10,583 nt of DNA, from positions 1-10,583 of the forward strand of contig JBAZCN010000123.1 of assembly GCA_041655035.1 (NCBI GenBank), written 5' to 3'. The first letter of the stretch is position 1, and every line of letters begins with the position of its first letter. This stretch comes from NAT127 sp041655035. Its GTDB lineage: Bacteria > Pseudomonadota > Gammaproteobacteria > Pseudomonadales > Porticoccaceae. Of this stretch, positions 6,494 to 10,583 are shown piece by piece. Under the pieces are notes generated by a model, which ran no database searches, was not told the origin of the DNA, and saw nothing but the letters and a program-made list of their open reading frames with translations. The position numbers and the translations under genes were made by a program.

Positions 6494-6958
6494 ATGTCGG
6501 TATACGGACGTTTTTTTCAGCTTGGTTACGTGGTGCGCGACATCGATGCCGCGGTGCGTCATTGCCGGCAGCGCATGGGCGCCACCCTGGTGGATATCAT
6601 CCGCGACCTGCGCACCGAGGCGGGTGAGCAGGTATCGATCAACAATCTCTCCCATCTGGCGATGCCCGGGGCCGAAATCGAACTGATCGAACCGCGCCCC
6701 GACTGGCCGTCGATCTATCTCGACGCGCTGCCCGAAAAGGGTGGGGGTCTCGGCTTCCATCACCTCGGCTTTGTGGTGCCTGATCAACAGGCCTGGGATC
6801 GCGCGATGGCCACGATCGATACCTTTGGTACACCCCTGGCCATGGCGGGCGCCACCTCGCAGGTGCGTTTTGCCTATCTCGATACCCGGCGCTTGTGCGG
6901 ACACTATTCGGAGATCGTCTGGCGTTACGACCCGGCGAACTCGCGGCCGCTGCCGTGA
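6494..6958 (+). CDS. VOC superfamily (glyoxalase-fold) protein
   Basis: A 154-residue cytoplasmic protein with the two beta-alpha-beta-beta-beta modules of the vicinal oxygen chelate fold: FFQLGYVVRDIDAAVRHC at the N-terminus and FHHLGFVVPDQQAWDRAM in the second module (88-105). Likely metal ligands are Gln9, Glu63 (AEIELIEP), His90 and Glu140 (YSEIVW). A Gln/Glu/His/Glu set is also what human glyoxalase I uses, where most relatives have His first. Family members include epimerases, lyases, isomerases and extradiol-type enzymes, and the reaction here cannot be assigned. A role in the same pathway as the P450 and dehydrogenase is inferred from position. ATG at 6494 is chosen because AGAAGG precedes it by nine nt; upstream in-frame sequence is an out-of-frame shadow of the receptor gene. 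Confidence 0.88.
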   Translation: MSVYGRFFQLGYVVRDIDAAVRHCRQRMGATLVDIIRDLRTEAGEQVSINNLSHLAMPGAEIELIEPRPDWPSIYLDALPEKGGGLGFHHLGFVVPDQQAWDRAMATIDTFGTPLAMAGATSQVRFAYLDTRRLCGHYSEIVWRYDPANSRPLP

Positions 6959-6980
6959 AAGATTACCTGGAGGATAAGCG

Positions 6981-7010
6981 ATGACTTTGCGACAGGAGTA
7001 CAACCTATGA
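6981..7010 (+). CDS. 9-codon leader ORF coupled to the SDR gene
   Basis: ATG at 6981 opens a reading frame of nine codons (MTLRQEYNL). It is preceded six nt upstream by GGAGGA (6969-6974), the best ribosome binding site in the window. Its TGA overlaps the SDR start codon as ATGA (7007-7010), the classic arrangement for translational coupling. The SDR has its own AGGAG (6994-6998) inside this small frame. Whether the peptide itself matters is unknown; it may serve only to load ribosomes. Confidence 0.4.
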   Translation: MTLRQEYNL

Positions 7011-7852
7011 ACGACCCACGAATGCACGCCTGGCCCGACCTGCCCGTGGCGGTGGTGATCGGCGCCGGGGGAATGGGCATGGCGGTGGCGCGCCGTCTCG
7101 GCCAACAGTATCGCCTGCTGCTGGTGGATATCAGCGCCGGGCAACTGGAGAGCCGGGTGGCGGCCCTGCGGGACGAGGGCCACCGGGTGGAGCCGGTGGT
7201 GTGCGATATCACCAGCCGGGATTCCGTGGCTGCCCTGGTAAAGAAAATCGCCGATCTGGGCGGCTTCCGGGTGCTGGCCCATGTGGCGGGGCTGTCGCCC
7301 AGCATGGCCGACGGGCGCACCATCATGGCGGTCAACCTGGTGGGTGCGGCGCTGATGGAGGAGACCCTGCTGCCCCTGGCGCAGTCGGGTACTGCGGCTA
7401 TTTTCATCGCTTCCCTGGCAGCGCACACGGTGGTGCCGGAAACGAAAATCCAGACGCTGCTGGACAATCCGTTGACGGCGTCCTTCCAGGATGACCTGGC
7501 GGCGGCCCTCGATACGGAGCTGACGCCGACCCTGGCGTACCAGCTGTCGAAAAATACCCTGGTGAGGATGTGCCAGCGGCGCGCCTGGGCCTGGGGGGAA
7601 AAACGCGCCCGTATCCTGTCCATTTCGCCGGGCCTGATCGCCACCCCGATGGGCAACCTGGAGTTCAAGAACCAGCCGATGAAATTCGACCTGCTGGCCC
7701 AAACCCCCCTGCAGCGCCAGGGCAACATGCATGAGATCGCCGATGCCGTGGCGTTTCTGTCCTCGGATCGCGCATCGTTTATTTCCGGCATCGACCTGCT
7801 GGTGGATGGCGGCATCTGCGCGGCCATGCGCCACGGCACTATCAACGGTTAA
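7007..7852 (+). CDS. Short-chain dehydrogenase/reductase, 3-alpha-HSD-like
   Basis: A 281-residue NAD(P)-dependent oxidoreductase of the classical SDR superfamily. The nucleotide loop is VIGAGGMGMAVARRLG (17-32), one residue tighter than the usual TGxxxGxG. Asp41 at the end of strand beta2 (LLLVDIS) predicts NAD preference. Active-site residues are Asn110 (MAVN), Ser136 (FIASLA), Tyr178 and Lys182 (AYQLSK). An insert of about 35 residues sits between Ser and Tyr, and the C-terminal half (SKN, RRAWAWGEK, SPGLIATP, VDGGICAAMR) resembles Comamonas 3-alpha-hydroxysteroid dehydrogenase as I recall it. It probably oxidises a secondary alcohol, or reduces the ketone, on a cyclic substrate, which would fit a product of the P450 encoded next. 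The start is supported by AGGAG at 6994-6998. The P450 gene follows after 16 nt, so the two are surely cotranscribed. Confidence 0.92.
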   Translation: MNDPRMHAWPDLPVAVVIGAGGMGMAVARRLGQQYRLLLVDISAGQLESRVAALRDEGHRVEPVVCDITSRDSVAALVKKIADLGGFRVLAHVAGLSPSMADGRTIMAVNLVGAALMEETLLPLAQSGTAAIFIASLAAHTVVPETKIQTLLDNPLTASFQDDLAAALDTELTPTLAYQLSKNTLVRMCQRRAWAWGEKRARILSISPGLIATPMGNLEFKNQPMKFDLLAQTPLQRQGNMHEIADAVAFLSSDRASFISGIDLLVDGGICAAMRHGTING

Positions 7853-7868
7853 TTCAGGAGCATGAGAA

Positions 7869-9083
7869 ATGACCACTGACAGAGCAAATCAGCTACAGCT
7901 TTCAAGCTTTGACCCTTTTGATCTTTCGTTTCGCGACGACCCTTATCCGTGGCAGCCGCTGCTCCTCGAGCAGGGGGTTGGTTTTTTTGAGCCCGAGGGA
8001 ATCCCCTCCGCCTGGGTCGCGCGTTATGCCGACTGCCTGGCAGTCTTGCGTGACTGGGAATCCTTCTCCAGTGCCAAGCCCAAAAACCTGCCGGGTATGG
8101 AAAAGGTGGACTTTTTCAACGGCCAGCCGGTGATGAATTATTCCGATCCGCCGGACCACACCCGCCGTCGTGGAGTGGTCAACGCCGCGTTTTCGCCCCG
8201 GCGCATGCAGCAGATATCCGAGGCCACCGCCCAACTGGCGGACCGGATCCTGAGTGGTATCGGCGAAGGGCAGGCCATCGATATCACTCATGATCTTACC
8301 AAGCAGTTTTCGAGCCACATCCTGCTCAACGACTTCATGAATGTGAATGACAAGGACAAGCATATCTTCATGGAGTATGTGGCGTCGCTCTACCTGCTCG
8401 ATAAGGTGCGCCCCGGTGAGCCCAAGCCCCAGGCATTCCTCGATGCCTGGGAAAAAGGCAGTGAGTATTGTCGTGCCGCTATTGCGCGGGCAAAACGTGA
8501 GAAGTCGGATGATCTTATCGGTCTTATTGTCGCGGCACAGGAGGGCGGCACACTGTCGGATGATGAAATGATGGCCATGATGGTGGTGCTGTTCATCGGC
8601 GGGGTGTCAACCATGGCAGCGGCGGGCACGTCGTCTCTCTACTACCTTGCCCAGCACCCCGACGTCGCCGAGCGGGTGCGCCAAGAGCCCCAACTGGCGA
8701 AAAAGGTGGTGGAGGAAAGCCTGCGCCTCGATCCTCCGGTGACTCTGGTGATGCGCTTTGCCACCAGGGATGTGGAAGTGGCTGGCAAAACCATCAAGCA
8801 GGGCATGCCGGTGTACACCATGATTTCCATCGCCAACCGCGATCCAGCGGAATTCACCGATCCCAACCGGTTCAATATCGATCGCCAGCACCTGCGTCAT
8901 GTGAGCTTCGGCAATGGTATTCACGCCTGTATCGGCAACGCGGTGACCCGCAATGTGATTCCCCTGCTGATCCAGAAGACGGTACAGCGCTTTCCCGATC
9001 TGCGGGTGGATGAATCCCGGCAAACCACCTGGGAAACCACAGCCCGCTCCCGCCACCGGGGCTTCCAGCCGATGTTGACCTGA
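7869..9083 (+). CDS. Cytochrome P450 (soluble, bacterial class I type)
   Basis: A 404-residue soluble monooxygenase without a membrane anchor, the usual length for bacterial P450s. Visible landmarks are the C-helix DPPDHTRRRGVV (93-104), the K-helix ExxR as Glu283-Ser-Leu-Arg286, the meander DPNRFNIDR, and the haem loop FGNGIHACIG with the axial Cys354. In the I-helix the sequence is IGGVSTMAAAGT (243-254). The conserved threonine is present as Thr248, but the acidic residue normally before it (Asp251 in P450cam) is Ser247, which may alter proton delivery. The enzyme likely hydroxylates the locus substrate using electrons from a ferredoxin and reductase, none of which are encoded here. AGGAG at 7856-7860 precedes the start by eight nt. 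The gene forms a tight pair with the upstream dehydrogenase. Confidence 0.96.
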   Translation: MTTDRANQLQLSSFDPFDLSFRDDPYPWQPLLLEQGVGFFEPEGIPSAWVARYADCLAVLRDWESFSSAKPKNLPGMEKVDFFNGQPVMNYSDPPDHTRRRGVVNAAFSPRRMQQISEATAQLADRILSGIGEGQAIDITHDLTKQFSSHILLNDFMNVNDKDKHIFMEYVASLYLLDKVRPGEPKPQAFLDAWEKGSEYCRAAIARAKREKSDDLIGLIVAAQEGGTLSDDEMMAMMVVLFIGGVSTMAAAGTSSLYYLAQHPDVAERVRQEPQLAKKVVEESLRLDPPVTLVMRFATRDVEVAGKTIKQGMPVYTMISIANRDPAEFTDPNRFNIDRQHLRHVSFGNGIHACIGNAVTRNVIPLLIQKTVQRFPDLRVDESRQTTWETTARSRHRGFQPMLT

Positions 9084-9106
9084 GTACCATCGACGGTCTC
9101 TGTGCC

Positions 9107-9157
9107 GCCCGGCGACCGATGCTCCCCAATCGGTTGCCGGGCAATCCGTTCCTTTTT
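9107..9157 (+). terminator. 14-bp stem-loop between P450 and MFS genes (putative attenuator)
   Basis: Bases 9107-9120 pair with 9129-9142 over 14 positions, broken only by one G-T wobble (9114/9135), around the loop GCTCCCCA. A T-rich stretch (TTCCTTTTT, 9149-9157) begins six nt after the stem. The stem is strong, but the gap before the T-run is longer than in standard intrinsic terminators. It may act as a partial terminator, an mRNA stabiliser for the upstream genes, or a copy of a dispersed palindromic repeat. It ends 46 nt before the MFS start codon. Confidence 0.5.
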
Positions 9158-9188
9158 GAAGACGCCATCCCCGCTAGGAGTTTCAGCA

Positions 9189-10454
9189 ATGTCGGCAACA
9201 GATTCCGCTATTTCCTCCGGCCAGGGGGAATGGCGCCGCGGCTGGGGGGTGGTCCTCGCCGCCGCCCTGGGGATTGCCCTCGGCGGCATCCACCTGCATT
9301 TCATCGGTACCATGATCCCTTCCCTGCAGGCGGCCTACGACTGGAGCCGGGGGGAAATCGCCTTGGGTCTCACCCTGATCATGGTGATCAACCTGGGGGG
9401 CAACCTGGTGGTCGGTGCCCTTGCCGATCGCTTTGGCGCCCGCCCGGTGGCTCTCTGGGGGGCGTGGTTGTTCGGCATCGGCTTTTCGTTGCTGGGGCTT
9501 GCCGGGCCTTCTATCTGGAGCTGGTATCTGGTCTGCGCTGTATTCGCGGTGGCGGTCCAGGGCGTGGGCCCGGTGGTCTGGACCGGGGGCATCGTCCGGT
9601 GGTTCGAGAAACAGCGTGGCATGGCTCTGGCGCTGTCTCTTACCGGGGGCGGGGTGATGGTGGCGGTGACGCCGATAATGGTGGTCTGGCTGATGGAACT
9701 GGTGGGCGTGCGCTGGATCTTTCCGGTGGTCGGGCTTACCGGTGCATTGCTGATCTTTATTCCCGCCTGGCGGTTCTTTCACGATGGTGCCCCGCCGAGG
9801 CCCTCCAGCAGCGGAAAGATGCCTGCGGCTCCGGTAGTCCTGTCTGGATACAGCGCACGGCAAGCGTTCGGCCAACGGCGTTTCTGGCAACTGGTGCTGG
9901 CATTCGTGCTGGTTGCCCTGGCGGCCGGCACCTTTCTTGTCCATGTCCAGCCGATGCTGATCGACTCGGGATTGACCCCGGGGCAGGCCGCCTCGGTGGC
10001 ATTTTTCGTCGGCCCGTCGATGATCGTCGGGCGCCTGGTGATGGGCGCGCTGTTCGACTATGTCGATCCGCGTCTGGTGTCGGCCCTGGCGTTCGCCCTG
10101 CCGCTGATGGCGGCGCTGACGCTGGCCAGGCTGGACGGCAGTTACGGGCTGGCGATCGCTGCCGGCATCCTGGTGGGGCTGTGTCTGGGGGCGGAAGTGG
10201 ACGTGGTGGCCTATCTCACCAGCCGCTATTTCGGGCTCAGGGCGTACGGGGTATTGTTTGCGCTGATGATGAGCAGCTACGGTGCCGGCATCGGCGCGGG
10301 CTCGGCCCTCGCTGGCGTTGGCTTCGACCGCCTCGGCAGCTACGACAGCTGGCTGCTGGCTCTGGCCGGCGGGTCGGCGATCGCCATCGTGCTGGTGGCG
10401 ACCCTGGGGCTGCCAGCGGCGAGGGTAGGGCGGCCGGATAGCGGAGGTCACTGA
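9189..10454 (+). CDS. Major facilitator superfamily transporter
   Basis: A 421-residue inner-membrane secondary transporter with about 12 hydrophobic segments in two halves, separated by a cytoplasmic loop near residues 199-231. Motif A is clear in loop 2-3: GALADRFGARP (76-86), with a relic in the second half (GALFDYVDPRLV). The overall pattern resembles MCT/OFA-like carboxylate and drug transporters (N-terminal GWGVVLAAALG and later GGGVMVAVTP), so an organic anion is a reasonable guess. Direction of transport, uptake or export, cannot be told. I chose ATG at 9189 because AGGAG (9176-9180) lies eight nt upstream; the longer frame from a GTG at 9102 would run through the stem-loop and lacks membrane character. 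It follows the P450 gene after 105 nt and may be expressed at a different level. Confidence 0.93.
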   Translation: MSATDSAISSGQGEWRRGWGVVLAAALGIALGGIHLHFIGTMIPSLQAAYDWSRGEIALGLTLIMVINLGGNLVVGALADRFGARPVALWGAWLFGIGFSLLGLAGPSIWSWYLVCAVFAVAVQGVGPVVWTGGIVRWFEKQRGMALALSLTGGGVMVAVTPIMVVWLMELVGVRWIFPVVGLTGALLIFIPAWRFFHDGAPPRPSSSGKMPAAPVVLSGYSARQAFGQRRFWQLVLAFVLVALAAGTFLVHVQPMLIDSGLTPGQAASVAFFVGPSMIVGRLVMGALFDYVDPRLVSALAFALPLMAALTLARLDGSYGLAIAAGILVGLCLGAEVDVVAYLTSRYFGLRAYGVLFALMMSSYGAGIGAGSALAGVGFDRLGSYDSWLLALAGGSAIAIVLVATLGLPAARVGRPDSGGH

Positions 10455-10463
10455 CCTCCGCTA
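10439..10463. repeat. 25-nt palindrome across the MFS stop codon
   Basis: Twelve bases (10439-10450) are exactly mirrored by 10452-10463 around a single central C at 10451; the core is GGAGGTCA-C-TGACCTCC. It contains the MFS stop codon (10452-10454). In RNA it would fold into a hairpin with a small loop. No T-run follows on either strand. Possible roles are a 3'-end stem for the MFS mRNA or a dyad-symmetric protein-binding site. Confidence 0.6.
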
Positions 10464-10522
10464 CAGCGCGGCGTCGGACCGTTTCGGCATCGCCAGGCTC
10501 GGGAGCGGTGTGAAAACGCCGG

Positions 10523-10583
10523 TCATGCATCCGCGGTGAGCAGGCCGCGGATGGCTGCGCTGACCATAGCCCCGGCGATGGAA
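10523..10583 (-). CDS. C-terminal end of an unidentified leftward gene (partial)
   Basis: On the minus strand a frame enters from the right edge and ends at TGA (10525-10523). The visible end reads SIAGAMVSAAIRGLLTADA (19 residues), with composition like a real C-terminal helix. It is too short to assign a family. The gene would converge on the MFS gene with a gap of about 68 nt. A 9-bp perfect stem (CATCCGCGG 10528-10536 with CCGCGGATG 10545-10553) lies within its last codons. Confidence 0.4.
   Translation of the reverse strand, partial: SIAGAMVSAAIRGLLTADA

Noticed and set aside
6377..7876. 499-codon minus-strand ORF
   Set aside because: It lies opposite the VOC and SDR genes, is rich in Gly, Arg, His and Gln without domain character, and is a high-GC antisense shadow.
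7862..7879. Second tiny ORF before the P450 start
   Set aside because: Its ATG is one nt from the AGGAG, too close for initiation; the P450 ATG at 7869 has the proper spacing.
9119..10441. 440-codon plus-strand ORF and a 422-codon minus-strand ORF over the MFS gene
   Set aside because: The MFS frame has membrane segments, motif A and a good ribosome binding site; the others are low-complexity shadows.
10455..10583. Possible right-hand attachment repeat of tRNA-Asp
   Set aside because: I looked for the tRNA 3' end (such as TTCGAGTCCCTTCCGG) to the right of 3095 and found no copy in the window, so island boundaries cannot be called here.

Overview
The window is GC-rich, densely coded DNA with strong AGGAG-type ribosome binding sites. 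Its tRNAs carry encoded CCA ends and resemble gammaproteobacterial tRNAs, and it encodes a TonB-dependent outer-membrane receptor. All of this fits a Gram-negative, probably marine or environmental gammaproteobacterium. The exact taxon cannot be fixed from the sequence.

Left part (1-3095) looks like core genome. It holds the C-terminal half of a Lon-like ATP-dependent protease, cut by the window edge. A universal-stress-protein-like gene overlaps its end. A convergent queD gene follows (6-carboxytetrahydropterin synthase, queuosine pathway). Next comes a tRNA block: a clear sigma70-type promoter, tRNA-Val(TAC), tRNA-Asp(GTC), an intrinsic terminator, and a second identical tRNA-Asp(GTC) lying beyond that terminator.

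Right part (3154-10454) reads as one accessory metabolic locus. A TetR-family regulator points left. From the other side of an AT-rich divergent region containing a 14-bp palindrome runs a rightward gene row: TonB-dependent receptor, VOC/glyoxalase-fold protein, short-chain dehydrogenase (resembling 3-alpha-hydroxysteroid dehydrogenase in its C-terminal half), cytochrome P450 and MFS transporter. The simplest reading is a regulated system that takes up a hydrophobic or bulky organic compound through the outer membrane, hydroxylates it (P450), oxidises the alcohol (SDR), processes it further (VOC protein), and moves substrate or product across the inner membrane (MFS). The substrate is unknown; a terpenoid or steroid-like molecule is a guess from the enzyme families. 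No ferredoxin or reductase for the P450 is present in the window.

Several non-coding structures punctuate this row: two mutually exclusive leader hairpins before the receptor, a GC hairpin after it, a 9-codon leader ORF fused to the SDR start by an ATGA overlap, a 14-bp stem-loop between P450 and MFS genes, and a 25-nt near-perfect palindrome across the MFS stop codon. The right edge holds the last 19 codons of an unidentified leftward gene.
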